From: Ramlibacter sp.
GTDB taxonomy: Bacteria; Pseudomonadota; Gammaproteobacteria; Burkholderiales; Burkholderiaceae_C
Reading direction: 5' to 3'
DNA length: 52,342 nucleotides
Assembly: GCA_019449555.1 (NCBI GenBank)
Contig: JAGRPN010000399.1
Span: 1-52,342 of the forward strand
Shown: piece by piece, positions 17,971 through 26,903 of the stretch
Numbering within the stretch: the stretch's first letter is position 1
Layout of the letters: every line of letters starts with the position of its first letter
The notes under the pieces: generated by a model
Told to the model about the DNA's origin: nothing
Database searches by the model: none
What the model saw: the letters and a program-made list of their open reading frames with translations, nothing else
Made by a program: the position numbers and the translations under genes

Positions 17971-19533
17971 ATGGTCACCCGAATCGTCGCCCGGCAAGTG
18001 GTCCGCGGCAGCACGCGTAAGGTTGCCGCTTCGGCGGCGCCGGCCGCGGCGCGTGCACGCGAAACGGCGACGCTGGCCGGCAAGAGCGCGGCTCGGGCTG
18101 CAGGCGGCATCCTGGGGCTCGCCGGCGAACGCATGACGAAGGTCGACACGGCCTGGCTGCGCATGGATTCGCCGAGCAACCTGATGATGATCATGGGTGT
18201 GTGGACGCTCGAGCCGGCGATCGGGTACCAGGACCTGTGCCGGCGCATCGAGGAGCGCCTCCTCAAGTACGACCGTTTTCGCCAGCGCGTGCAGGAAGAC
18301 GCGACCGGCGCGACATGGGTGGAAGACAGATTGTTCGACATCGAACGGCATGTCGTGCGCGAGACGCTGCCCAAACACCGCAAGGGCGAGGAAGAGGCGG
18401 CGCTGCAGCAGCGGGTGGGCGAACTCGCGATGCTGCCCCTGGATCGCGGGCACCCGCTGTGGTGCTTCCATCTGATCGAGCACTATCCCGGCGGCAGCGC
18501 GCTGGTCGTGCGCATCCACCATTGCATCGCCGACGGCATCGCCCTGATCGCGGTGACGATGTCGCTGGTGGACGGCGGGGCGCCGCCGCGCGAGCGGCTG
18601 CAACGGCGCAAGCCGGCGGGCGCCGAGGACTGGATCGCCGACACGCTGATCAAGCCGATCACCGACCTCACGGTCAAGGCGCTCGGCGCGGCCGGCGAGG
18701 GCGCGGTGCGGTCGCTGGGCATGTTGCGCGAACCGCACAAGGGCCTGACTGGATCGCTCGGTCTCGCGAGGCTCGCGTACCAGGTGATCAGCGACGCCGC
18801 CGCCCTGGCGCTGATGCCCGACGACTCGCCCACCCGCCTGAAGGGCAAGCCCGGCACGGCCAAGCGCGTCGCCTGGTGTCACCCGATCGCGCTGGACGAA
18901 GTCAAGGCCGTCGGCAAGGCGCTCGATTGCTCGATCAACGACGTGTTGCTCAGCTGCGTGGCGGGCGCGCTCGGCGAGTACCTCAAGTCGCAGGGCGACG
19001 AGGTGGCCGGCAAGGAAATCCGCGCCATGATCCCCGTCAACCTGCGGCCGCTGGGGCAGGCGCACAAATTGGGCAACCGCTTTGGCCTGGTGCCGCTGGT
19101 GCTGCCGGTCGGCATCGACAACCCGATCGAGCGCGTGTACGAAATCCGGCGCCGCATGAACGCGCTCAAAGGCAGCACGCAACCGCTGCTGGCCTTCGGA
19201 CTGCTCGCGATCGCGGGTCTCCTCATCAAGCCGGCGCAGGACGCGATGCTCAACCTGTTCGGCAAGAAGACGACGGCCGTGATGACCAACGTGCCCGGCC
19301 CGCGCGAGAAGATGAAGTTGCTCGGCTCGACGCTGGAGCAGACGCTGTTCTGGGTACCGCAATCCGGCGACATCGGCCTGGGCGTGTCGATCCTGAGTTA
19401 CGGCGGCAACGTGCAGTTCGGCGTGATCACCGACAGCACGCTGTGCCCGCATCCGCAGAAGATCATCGACGAGTTCGCGCCGGAATTCGATCGCCTGTCG
19501 CTGGTCACGCTGATGCTGCCTTGGGGGGAATGA
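17971..19533 (+). CDS. Wax ester synthase / acyl-CoA:diacylglycerol acyltransferase (WS/DGAT)
   Basis: A 520-residue member of the bifunctional WS/DGAT family, which joins acyl-CoA to a fatty alcohol (wax ester) or diacylglycerol (triacylglycerol). The catalytic HHxxxDG motif is HHCIADG at 183-189. Other signatures are MDSPSNLMMIMGVWTL, VPGPREKMKLLG and NVQFGVITD. It has about 55 Ala/Arg-rich residues before the usual family start (MTKVDTAWLRMD); GGAGAG 5 bp before ATG 17971 supports the longer form, while ATG 18133 would give the conventional one. It lies opposite an acyl-CoA-binding protein, and a fatty acyl-CoA reductase 4 kb away could supply alcohols. Confidence 0.93.
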   Translation: MVTRIVARQVVRGSTRKVAASAAPAAARARETATLAGKSAARAAGGILGLAGERMTKVDTAWLRMDSPSNLMMIMGVWTLEPAIGYQDLCRRIEERLLKYDRFRQRVQEDATGATWVEDRLFDIERHVVRETLPKHRKGEEEAALQQRVGELAMLPLDRGHPLWCFHLIEHYPGGSALVVRIHHCIADGIALIAVTMSLVDGGAPPRERLQRRKPAGAEDWIADTLIKPITDLTVKALGAAGEGAVRSLGMLREPHKGLTGSLGLARLAYQVISDAAALALMPDDSPTRLKGKPGTAKRVAWCHPIALDEVKAVGKALDCSINDVLLSCVAGALGEYLKSQGDEVAGKEIRAMIPVNLRPLGQAHKLGNRFGLVPLVLPVGIDNPIERVYEIRRRMNALKGSTQPLLAFGLLAIAGLLIKPAQDAMLNLFGKKTTAVMTNVPGPREKMKLLGSTLEQTLFWVPQSGDIGLGVSILSYGGNVQFGVITDSTLCPHPQKIIDEFAPEFDRLSLVTLMLPWGE

Positions 19534-19644
19534 CTGAGCGAGGGGCGAGGGGCCCCGCTCGCGGGGATCGACCAGCGAAGGCATTCCCGAGGCTTCTGGG
19601 CTCGACGCCCTGAAGCCGCAGCAAGCGCATACGGGTAGCGGGTC

Positions 19645-20094
19645 CTACTTGTCTTTCTTCGTCCGCAGCGACAGGAACTGCGCCTCGTAGTCCTTGGCCA
19701 GCGCCACTTTCTGCGCCTCCGTCAGCACCTTGCCGGCCTCCTGGAAGAACTTGTGCTCCTCCTCCCCGAGGTGATGCTCGATCTTGTCGCACAGCTTCTT
19801 GGCGCCTTGCATCCAGGTCTGCCAGGCAGGGTTGATCTCCTCCAGTTCCTCGACCATCTCGTCCATCTCGTGGTGCTCCGCGATGGCGTGCCGTGCCGCG
19901 TCCACCGTGGAGTCGTGCTCGAACAGCGGCACATAAAAGCAGCGCTCCTCGGCTGTCTCGTGGGCCACCAGCTCCTGCTTGAGTTCCAGGAACACGTCCC
20001 GGCGTTCCTCCGAGTCCGTCTGGCTGGCAAGCAAACGGGCCGACAAGGCCCGTTGTGTTTCGTGGCTGACGCGCAGTGCTTCGAATATGTTCAT
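19645..20094 (-). CDS. Hemerythrin HHE domain protein
   Basis: A 149-residue helical protein with histidine/glutamate motifs of the hemerythrin cation-binding family: VSHETQRAL, VAHETAEERCF, IAEHHEMDEMVEEL and IEHHLGEEEHKFF. The di-iron site would bind oxygen, nitric oxide or peroxide. It is cytoplasmic with no fused signalling domain. ATG 20094 gives the usual start MNIFEAL. It is downstream of the TPR gene on the same strand and converges with the WS/DGAT gene across 111 bp. Its role beside lipid genes is unclear; redox protection is possible. Confidence 0.9.
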   Translation of the reverse strand: MNIFEALRVSHETQRALSARLLASQTDSEERRDVFLELKQELVAHETAEERCFYVPLFEHDSTVDAARHAIAEHHEMDEMVEELEEINPAWQTWMQGAKKLCDKIEHHLGEEEHKFFQEAGKVLTEAQKVALAKDYEAQFLSLRTKKDK

Positions 20095-20181
20095 GCTTTG
20101 AATGCTGGCGGGCAAATCGCCCCGCGTATGTAGGCGCGAGGCGCAAAAACAGCGCCCCCGGGCGAAAAGCGACGCTCGGGC

Positions 20182-20955
20182 CTACTCCTGAAGCTCGGCC
20201 TTCGCGAGCTCCACGTCCAGGCGCTCCAGGGCGTCGATCGGCTGGGCGGCGGCGGCCTGTTCGTAAAGACGGGTTGCCTCTTTCATCTTGCGGTCGCCTT
20301 CCAGCATCACCAGGCCGTTGGCGTACTCGATCATGCCGATCGTGGAGACCGGGTTGATCTTCAGCGCATCCTGGAACAACTTCAGGCCGAGGTCCTTCTT
20401 CGCCCCGTACGTCATGCCGCCGATGAGGGCTCCGACCTTGTCGATGACTTCGGCGTGGAACGCACCGAGCGCGATATGCGCGTCGGCATGTCTGGGCTGC
20501 AGCTTGATCGTGCGTTCCAGCGATTCCTTCACCTTGCTGCCCAGGCCCTGGGCCAGTGCCTTGGCGACGCTGATGCCCTGGCTGTAGCGGCCGAGGGCGT
20601 AGGCCTGCCAATACCAGGCGTTGGCATTCTTCGCGTCCCCGGCGGCTTGCGCTTCGGCTCGCTGGGCCACTTCCAGGAACAGGTCCAGCTTGCTTTTTTC
20701 CTTTTTTTCCAGGTAATTGGCGTAGACAGCCGTCGCCTTGTTCGCGACCGTGATGCCGTCGCCGCCGGCGGCCAGGCCAGCTTCGGCGGCGCGCTGGAAT
20801 TCGCCGTTGTGGAAGAGCACCCACGCTTCGAGCACGTTGGCGTCCTTGGGCAGCGGTTCGGCGTCGCCGGCATGCAGGCGCGCCCACAGCTTCTTCACGC
20901 GCTGGCCGTCGAACTGGAAGTCGCCCAGGTGGGGGAAAGCGGCCCATTTGCCCAT
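20182..20955 (-). CDS. TPR-repeat-like protein
   Basis: A 257-residue soluble protein of tetratricopeptide-like helical repeats, including ANVLEAWVLFHNGEFQRAAE, ANAWYWQAYALGRYSQ, ADAHIALGAFHAEV and MIEYANGLVMLEGDRKM. No signal peptide is present. It starts 18 bp after the TetR regulator stop on the same strand, so patatin, TetR, TPR and possibly hemerythrin may form one operon. It is probably a scaffold; the partner is unknown. Confidence 0.8.
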   Translation of the reverse strand: MGKWAAFPHLGDFQFDGQRVKKLWARLHAGDAEPLPKDANVLEAWVLFHNGEFQRAAEAGLAAGGDGITVANKATAVYANYLEKKEKSKLDLFLEVAQRAEAQAAGDAKNANAWYWQAYALGRYSQGISVAKALAQGLGSKVKESLERTIKLQPRHADAHIALGAFHAEVIDKVGALIGGMTYGAKKDLGLKLFQDALKINPVSTIGMIEYANGLVMLEGDRKMKEATRLYEQAAAAQPIDALERLDVELAKAELQE

Positions 20956-20973
20956 GGTCGTGTCCTTTGTTCC

Positions 20974-21636
20974 TCAGGGAGTGGGGTTGCTGTATGCGCC
21001 GGCCAACCCGAGCAGGTGCATGCGCTGGCCCTGTTCCAGGTAAGGCACCAGCAGATTAAGCACATGATGCGCACCGCGCAGCAAGGCCAGTTGCGCGCTT
21101 TCCGGCTCGAGCGCCCGGCGTGGATCGCGCACGTATTCGTAGCTCAACCAATACGTCAGCACGACCACCATGCTGGTGGCCGTGGCTTCGACCTCGCGCG
21201 AATCGATGCTGATCGCGCCCGAACGGCTCATGCCGTCGAGCAGCGTCTTCACCGCGCGGGTCTTGTTCTTCAGCACCCACTGGAAATGGGTTTCCAGCCG
21301 GCGGTTCTTGGACAGCAGGTCGTTCAGGTCGCGGTACAGGAAGCGGTAGCGCCAGATCAGCTCGAACAGCGTGTGCATGAAGAACCAGGCGTCCTCGACG
21401 TCGCGTACGCCGTCGCTCGCGTTCAGCAGTTCGCTCAGCGACCGCTCATACCGGTCGAACAGCGAATTGATGAGTTCGTCCTTCGCCGGGTAGTGGTAGT
21501 AAAGGTTGCCGGGGCTGATCCCGAGTTCTGCGGAGATCAGCGTCGTGGACACATTCGGTTCGCCGAACCGGTTGAACAGGTCGAGCGTGACTTCGAGGAT
21601 GCGTTCGGCCGTGCGGCGGGGCGCCTTCTTGGCCAT
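20974..21636 (-). CDS. TetR family transcriptional regulator
   Basis: A 220-residue regulator. Residues about 8-55 form the TetR helix-turn-helix (RILEVTLDLFNRFGEPNVST, ELGISPGNLYYHYPAKDELI). The C-terminal all-helical domain carries LWRYRFLYRDLNDLLSKN-like sequence, typical of FabR/fatty-acid-responsive TetR relatives. The ATG is 2 bp after the patatin stop, so the two are co-expressed. Control of this lipid block through an acyl-CoA ligand is inferred from position only. Confidence 0.92.
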   Translation of the reverse strand: MAKKAPRRTAERILEVTLDLFNRFGEPNVSTTLISAELGISPGNLYYHYPAKDELINSLFDRYERSLSELLNASDGVRDVEDAWFFMHTLFELIWRYRFLYRDLNDLLSKNRRLETHFQWVLKNKTRAVKTLLDGMSRSGAISIDSREVEATATSMVVVLTYWLSYEYVRDPRRALEPESAQLALLRGAHHVLNLLVPYLEQGQRMHLLGLAGAYSNPTP

Positions 21637-21638
21637 GG

Positions 21639-22871
21639 CTACGACGGATGGCGCCGCAACTGCGGCTCGATGTGACGCGCGAGGTCGTCCATCGCGCCTT
21701 GCAGCGATGCGACCGCCCGTCCGATGCGGGTCGACACCTTGTCCTTCGCCACCAGACGCCGGCTCGCGTCCTCCAGCACGTGAGCGCGCAGCTGGATACC
21801 ATGCCGCTGCAATTTGGACGCGATGCCGCCGCGTCCGGATCGCAGCATGCCGCGCGTCTGCTGGTAAGCGTGTTCCGCGAGCTCCCGCCGCCGGCTGTAG
21901 CTGAAAGTGTTCGCCAGGTACAACTCGGGGTCGCGCTGGTCCGGCTCGATCAGGACGATGTCGGTATCCGGGTAGGCGCGTGCGTAGTGCTTCATTCCCA
22001 GTTCCATCCGCGAATGGATCATCGACCGGAACGTCTGGCTCAGCACGGCAGGCAAACCGCCGTCCGTGATGCGCGGGATGCCTGCCGGTCCGGACGACTC
22101 GCCGCCCGTGCCGGATTGGGTGGAGTTGAACGGCACCAGCGGATTCAGGCACAGCAGCAGGTCGATGCCGTCCTCGAGGACGACCGACGCGTGCATGGTT
22201 TTCTTCAGTGCGCCATCGACGAAATGGCATCCGTCGATTTCGACCGGCGGAAACAGTCCGGGCAGGGCGGAGCTCGCCTGGACCGCTTTCGAAATCGGCA
22301 CATGGTCCCACCCGGGCCGCCCGAACGGGGCCGCTTCGCCGGTGTCGAGGTTGGTCGCGACGAGCGTGAGCTGCGTGCGCAGCCGGCGGAAATCATTGGT
22401 GCGGCCATCGCGCGAGAACAGGCGGGCCAGCTGGTGGTGAATGAGGTCGTTGGAGAAAATCCCCGTGGGCAGGCTCGGCCCGAGCCGCTCGATCGCCTGG
22501 GTCAGCGACTTGCGTCCCAGGGTGGCGCGCCACACGGCCGAGGCGGCGAGACCGGGGAACATCGCGGCGCGGCGCGCGAATTCACCGTACGCCGGCACCA
22601 TCAGCCACGAAGGATCGAATGCCTCGCCGGCGCCGTCACGGCTTTCGATGAAGGATGTGCACATCTCGCGCGGCGACATGCCGTTCGCGAGTCCGGCCGC
22701 GATGAACCCGCCGGCCGAGACACCCACGTAATGATGCAGGCGGGTGAAGTCCAGGCCTTCGAGCGCTTCGTCCAATGCGCACAGGGCGCCGATCTCGTAG
22801 ATCGCCCCCAACGGTCCGCCCCCCGCCAGCGCAAGCGCGATCGTTGGCACGGCCGATTTCCTGTTTCTCAT
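21639..22871 (-). CDS. Patatin-like phospholipase
   Basis: A 410-residue patatin-family acyl hydrolase with a Ser-Asp dyad. The oxyanion loop is AGGGPLGAIYEIG, the nucleophile motif is GVSAGG, and the catalytic Asp is in VDGALKKT. No signal peptide or autotransporter domain is seen, so it probably works in the cytoplasm on membrane lipid or storage-lipid surfaces. It is the first gene of a likely operon with TetR and the TPR protein. Given the nearby phasin and WS/DGAT, mobilisation of stored lipid is a plausible role. Confidence 0.92.
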   Translation of the reverse strand: MRNRKSAVPTIALALAGGGPLGAIYEIGALCALDEALEGLDFTRLHHYVGVSAGGFIAAGLANGMSPREMCTSFIESRDGAGEAFDPSWLMVPAYGEFARRAAMFPGLAASAVWRATLGRKSLTQAIERLGPSLPTGIFSNDLIHHQLARLFSRDGRTNDFRRLRTQLTLVATNLDTGEAAPFGRPGWDHVPISKAVQASSALPGLFPPVEIDGCHFVDGALKKTMHASVVLEDGIDLLLCLNPLVPFNSTQSGTGGESSGPAGIPRITDGGLPAVLSQTFRSMIHSRMELGMKHYARAYPDTDIVLIEPDQRDPELYLANTFSYSRRRELAEHAYQQTRGMLRSGRGGIASKLQRHGIQLRAHVLEDASRRLVAKDKVSTRIGRAVASLQGAMDDLARHIEPQLRRHPS

Positions 22872-22951
22872 GTGCTTTCAGTGTAGGGCGCTTGCCCGCG
22901 GTCCTCTGCTGCATTGCAACAATGGAGCGCTGCGCTCGCCGCCGCAAGGCG

Positions 22952-22975
22952 AAAAAAAAGGCGCCGCAGCGCCTT
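22952..22975 (-). terminator. Rho-independent terminator after the phasin gene
   Basis: Read on the minus strand, stem AAGGCGC-TGCG-GCGCCTT is followed by eight T residues (A-run at 22952-22959 on the plus strand). It lies about 18 bp downstream of the phasin stop and upstream of the patatin gene, so it should end the phasin transcript. Confidence 0.8.
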
Positions 22976-22992
22976 GGAATGGGCCGCCTCGT

Positions 22993-23487
22993 TCAGGCGG
23001 ACTTGCGTGCGCTCGCGCGCTTGGCACCGGCCTTGGCGGACCCGTTGGCGGCGCGCTTGCGGGGCGCAGCGGCCTTGGCATTGAGCTTGGCCACATTGCG
23101 GTTGAGTTCGTCGATCCGCGCGATCAGCACCTCGATGTCCTTGGCCGAGGGCACGCCCAGTTTGCTCAGCGCCTTCGACACGCGCTCTTCGAAGATGTTC
23201 TCGAGCTTGTCCCATTGGCCCGAAGCGCGCGACGAGATATCGGTGGCCATCGAGGCCATGCGGTTGGTGGCTTCGGAGATCCGTTCCTCCGCCGTCGCCT
23301 GGGTCTTGCGCTGGATCGAGGTTCCTTCCTTCACGAGCGCTTCGAACATCTTGCCGCCCTCTTCCTGCGCCTTGGCGAACGCGCCCAGGCCCGCCAGCCA
23401 GATTTGCTGGGCCGACTCCTTGACGGTGCCCGACAGTTTCGGACCAGTCGCTTTTTCGGCGGTGTTCTTCTGCATTTTCTTGACCAT
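22993..23487 (-). CDS. Phasin family granule-associated protein (PhaF/PhaI-like)
   Basis: A 164-residue protein with the polyhydroxyalkanoate granule-associated (PF05597-type) pattern: SAQQIWLAGLGAFAKAQEEG then GGKMFEALVKEG, a coiled coil to about 130, and a histone-like tail rich in Lys, Ala and Arg (KAAAPRKRAANGSAKAGAKR). Phasins coat PHA or lipid inclusions; the basic tail of PhaF also binds DNA and helps granule partition. ATG 23487 has GGAGG upstream on the minus strand. It is divergent from the acyl-CoA reductase gene. No PHA synthase is in the window, so it may coat PHA or wax bodies. Confidence 0.9.
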   Translation of the reverse strand: MVKKMQKNTAEKATGPKLSGTVKESAQQIWLAGLGAFAKAQEEGGKMFEALVKEGTSIQRKTQATAEERISEATNRMASMATDISSRASGQWDKLENIFEERVSKALSKLGVPSAKDIEVLIARIDELNRNVAKLNAKAAAPRKRAANGSAKAGAKRASARKSA

Positions 23488-23705
23488 GATTGGCCTCCAG
23501 ACGTTGGGTTGAGGGTTGCATCCGGGGCGTTTCGCGCCGCGGCGGCACGAAAGGACTTTAAGCCTTGCGAAGCGGAGTCGTTTAGGCACGGCCTCCTAAA
23601 TCGCTAGGTTGTGAACCCTAGGCGCCTCAGACCCGGTGCTGGATCATCGCACGGCGGCTTTGCGCGAGAATGCCGCAAACGAAGACCAAATCCCCGGAGG
23701 TCCCC

Positions 23706-25691
23706 ATGCAGTATTTCGTCACCGGCGCGACCGGGTTCATCGGCAAGCGCCTGGTCAAGAAGCTGCTCGAGCGCAAAGGCTCGGTGGTCCATTTCCTGGT
23801 CCGCAGGGAGAGCGAGGAGAAGATCGCCGCGCTGCGCGGATACTGGGGCTCGACCGCTGCCCGCGCTGTTCCCGTGTACGGCGACCTCACGTCGAAAAAG
23901 CTCGGTGTCCCCGCCGAGGACCTGAAGCGGCTCAAGGGCGAGATCGCGCATTTCTACCATCTCGCCGCGGTCTACGACCTGGATGCGGACGCGGAAAGCC
24001 AGATTGCAGCCAACATCGAGGGAACGCGCAATACGGTGGATTTCGCCAAGGCGATCGATGCGGGGCATTTCCATCACGTCTCGTCGATCGCCGCGGCCGG
24101 CTTGTACGAAGGCGTGTTCCGCGAGGACATGTTCGACGAGGCCGAGAACTGCGACCATCCGTACTTCCTCACGAAGCACGAGAGCGAGAAGATCGTGCGC
24201 AAGGAGTGCAAGGTGCCCTGGTCGGTCTACCGGCCGGCGATGGTGGTGGGCGACAGCCGCACCGGCGAGATGGACAAGATCGACGGGCCCTACTATTTCT
24301 TCAAATTGATCCAGCGCATGCGCCAGCTGCTGCCGCCCTGGATGCCGGCGGTGGGCCTCGAAGGCGGGCGCGTCAACATCGTGCCGGTGGATTTCGTGGT
24401 GGATGCGCTGGATCACATCAGCCACAAGCCCGACATCGACAAGCACTGCTTCCACCTGGTGGACCCGGTGGGTTATCGCGTCGGCGACGTGCTGGACATC
24501 TTCAGCCGTGCCGCGCACGCGCCGAAGATGAACCTGTTCGTCAACGCCGCCTTGTTCGGGTTCATTCCCAAGAGCATCAAGAAGGGCCTCATGGCCGTCG
24601 CGCCGGTGCGCCGCATCCGCAACGCCATCATGAAGGACCTCGGGCTGCCGGAAGACATCCTCGCATTCGTCAACTACCCGACGCGATTCGACAACCGCGA
24701 GGCGCAAGCGGCGCTGAAGGGATCGGGCATCGAGGTGCCCAACCTGAAGGACTACGCCTGGCGCTTGTGGGATTACTGGGAGCGCCATCTCGACCCGGAG
24801 CTGCATATCGACCGCACGCTCAAGGGCACCGTCGGCGGCAAGGTGGTGCTGGTCACGGGCGGCTCCTCGGGCATCGGGCTGGCGGCGGCGCACAAGTTCG
24901 CGGAAGCGGGCGCCACCACGATCATCTGCGGGCGCGACCAGGACAAGCTCGACGAAGCCTGCAGGGAAGCCAGGACGCGGGGCTACCAGTTCGTCGCGTA
25001 TGCGGCCGACATCGCGGACATGGCGGACTGCGACCGGTTCGTGAAACTGCTGGTCGAAAAGCACGGCGGCGTCGATTTCCTGATCAACAACGCGGGGCGT
25101 TCCATCCGGCGTGCGATCGAGGCGAGCTACGAGCGCTTCCACGATTTCGAGCGCACGATGCAGCTCAACTATTTCGGCAGCCTGCGCGTGACGATGGGGC
25201 TGCTGCCCGGCATGGTGGCCAAGCACAAGGGCCATGTGGTCAACATCAGCTCGATCGGCGTGCTGACCAACGCGCCACGATTTTCCGCGTATGTGGCCAG
25301 CAAGGCCGCGCTCGACGCGTGGACGCGCTGCGCGTCCAGCGAATTTGCCGACCAGGGCATCAGCTTCACGACCATCAACATGCCTCTGGTGCGCACACCG
25401 ATGATCGCGCCGACCCGGATCTACAAGAACGTGCCGACGCTCGCTCCCGAAGAGGCCGCCGACATGATCGCGCAAGCGTGCATCTTCAAGCCCGTGCGCG
25501 TCGCCACGCGGCTCGGCGTGACGGGCGAGATCCTGCACGCCTTGCTGCCGCGGGTGGCGCAGATCGCCATGAACACGAGCTTTCGCATGTTCCCCGACTC
25601 CTCGGCGGCCAAGGGCGACAAGAGCGGCGCGCCGACCCTGTCACCCGAGGCGATCGCCCTGCAGCAGATGATGCGGGGCATTCACTTCTAG
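23706..25691 (+). CDS. Two-domain fatty acyl-CoA reductase, FarA (Maqu_2220)-like
   Basis: A 661-residue fusion of two Rossmann reductases. The N-terminal extended-SDR/NAD_binding_4 domain has GATGFIGKRL at 6-15 and the active-site segment HPYFLTKHESEK. The C-terminal classical SDR starts near 377 with LVTGGSSGIGLAAA, NNAGRSIRRAIEASYERFHD and catalytic YVASK near 530. Length and sequence closely follow the Marinobacter alcohol-forming fatty acyl-CoA reductase, which reduces fatty acyl-CoA through aldehyde to alcohol with NADPH. GGAGG lies 7 bp before the ATG. With the WS/DGAT it would complete wax-ester synthesis. The alternative is reduction of aldehydes only. Confidence 0.9.
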   Translation: MQYFVTGATGFIGKRLVKKLLERKGSVVHFLVRRESEEKIAALRGYWGSTAARAVPVYGDLTSKKLGVPAEDLKRLKGEIAHFYHLAAVYDLDADAESQIAANIEGTRNTVDFAKAIDAGHFHHVSSIAAAGLYEGVFREDMFDEAENCDHPYFLTKHESEKIVRKECKVPWSVYRPAMVVGDSRTGEMDKIDGPYYFFKLIQRMRQLLPPWMPAVGLEGGRVNIVPVDFVVDALDHISHKPDIDKHCFHLVDPVGYRVGDVLDIFSRAAHAPKMNLFVNAALFGFIPKSIKKGLMAVAPVRRIRNAIMKDLGLPEDILAFVNYPTRFDNREAQAALKGSGIEVPNLKDYAWRLWDYWERHLDPELHIDRTLKGTVGGKVVLVTGGSSGIGLAAAHKFAEAGATTIICGRDQDKLDEACREARTRGYQFVAYAADIADMADCDRFVKLLVEKHGGVDFLINNAGRSIRRAIEASYERFHDFERTMQLNYFGSLRVTMGLLPGMVAKHKGHVVNISSIGVLTNAPRFSAYVASKAALDAWTRCASSEFADQGISFTTINMPLVRTPMIAPTRIYKNVPTLAPEEAADMIAQACIFKPVRVATRLGVTGEILHALLPRVAQIAMNTSFRMFPDSSAAKGDKSGAPTLSPEAIALQQMMRGIHF

Positions 25692-25748
25692 CGCCCTGCC
25701 GCGGAAACGCTCTGTTGCCGTTTTGGGGCAGACCCGCCGGCGCCGTCC

Positions 25749-25767
25749 CCGCCGCGGGACGCGGCGG
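25749..25767. terminator. GC-rich hairpin after the acyl-CoA reductase gene
   Basis: CCGCCGCG-GGA-CGCGGCGG is a perfect 8-bp stem in the 135-bp gap before rfbB. No T-run follows, so it may be a factor-dependent stop, or simply GC-rich repeat sequence. Confidence 0.3.
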
Positions 25768-25826
25768 ACCCGATGCGATAATCCCCGCCTGTCGTCGGCG
25801 GTTTCGACGATCCGGAGTGGAGTTCG

Positions 25827-26903
25827 ATGATTTTCGTGACTGGTGGGGCGGGCTTTATCGGCAGCAATTTCGTGCTGGGCTGGCTGGCCGAGCGCGACGA
25901 GCCGGTAATCAACCTGGACAAACTGACGTACGCGGGTAACCGCGACAACCTGGCGGCGCTGGAGTCGGACAGCAGGCACCTGTTCGTGCAAGGCGACATC
26001 GGGGACACGAAGCTCGTCGACGACCTGTTGCGGCGCCATCAGCCGCGTGTGATCGTGAACTTTGCCGCCGAGTCGCACGTGGACCGCTCGATCCACGGGC
26101 CGGACGCCTTCATCCAGACCAATATCGTCGGGACGTTCCGCCTGCTCGAGGCGGTACGCGCTTACTGGGGCGGGCTGCCCGCAGCCGCGAAGGAGGCATT
26201 CCGTTTCGTGCACGTATCGACCGACGAGGTTTATGGCTCGCTCGAGCCGCAAGCCGACGCGTTTACCGAATCGCATCCTTACGCGCCCAACAGCCCTTAT
26301 TCCGCCAGCAAGGCCGCGAGCGATCACCTGGTGCGTGCGTACCACCACACCTACGGGCTGCCGGTCCTCACCACGAACTGTTCCAACAACTACGGGCCTT
26401 ACCACTTCCCCGAAAAATTGATCCCGCTGATGATCGTCAATGCGCTGGCGGGTCTGCCGCTGCCCGTGTACGGGGACGGCCGGCAGGTGCGGGACTGGCT
26501 GTACGTGGGCGACCATTGCAGCGCGATCCGCCGGGTCATCGAGGCCGGCCGACCGGGCGAGACCTACAACGTCGGCGGCTGGAACGAGAAGCCCAACATC
26601 GAGATCGTCCAGACCGTCTGCGCACTGCTCGACGAGCTGCGGCCTCGCGCGGGCGGCACGAGCTACCGCGAGCTGATCACGTACGTGAAGGATCGGCCGG
26701 GACACGACCGGCGCTATGCGATCGACGCCGGCAAGATCGAACGCGAACTCGGCTGGAGGCCGGCGGAAACGTTCGAGAGCGGTATCCGCAAGACGATCCT
26801 GTGGTACCTGGAAAACGCGAGCTGGGTTGCCCGTGTGCAGGACGGCAGCTACCGCGAATGGATAGCCACCAACTACGACGCGCGCACCGCCTCGGCTCCA
26901 TGA
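25827..26903 (+). CDS. rfbB: dTDP-glucose 4,6-dehydratase
   Basis: A 358-residue extended SDR that makes dTDP-4-keto-6-deoxyglucose, the second step to dTDP-L-rhamnose. It has the NAD motif [13 protein letters not shown], the [12 protein letters not shown] signature, [11 protein letters not shown], the catalytic [12 protein letters not shown] and [18 protein letters not shown]. It is the first of rfbBDAC, with GGAG upstream of ATG 25827, and its stop overlaps the rfbD start as ATGA. Confidence 0.98.
   Translation: MIFVTGGAGFIGSNFVLGWLAERDEPVINLDKLTYAGNRDNLAALESDSRHLFVQGDIGDTKLVDDLLRRHQPRVIVNFAAESHVDRSIHGPDAFIQTNIVGTFRLLEAVRAYWGGLPAAAKEAFRFVHVSTDEVYGSLEPQADAFTESHPYAPNSPYSASKAASDHLVRAYHHTYGLPVLTTNCSNNYGPYHFPEKLIPLMIVNALAGLPLPVYGDGRQVRDWLYVGDHCSAIRRVIEAGRPGETYNVGGWNEKPNIEIVQTVCALLDELRPRAGGTSYRELITYVKDRPGHDRRYAIDAGKIERELGWRPAETFESGIRKTILWYLENASWVARVQDGSYREWIATNYDARTASAP

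Noticed and set aside
23604-23622. Imperfect CTAGGTT...AACCCTAG repeat between the phasin and acyl-CoA reductase genes
   Set aside because: One arm carries an extra C and there is no second copy. An operator is possible but support is too weak to annotate.
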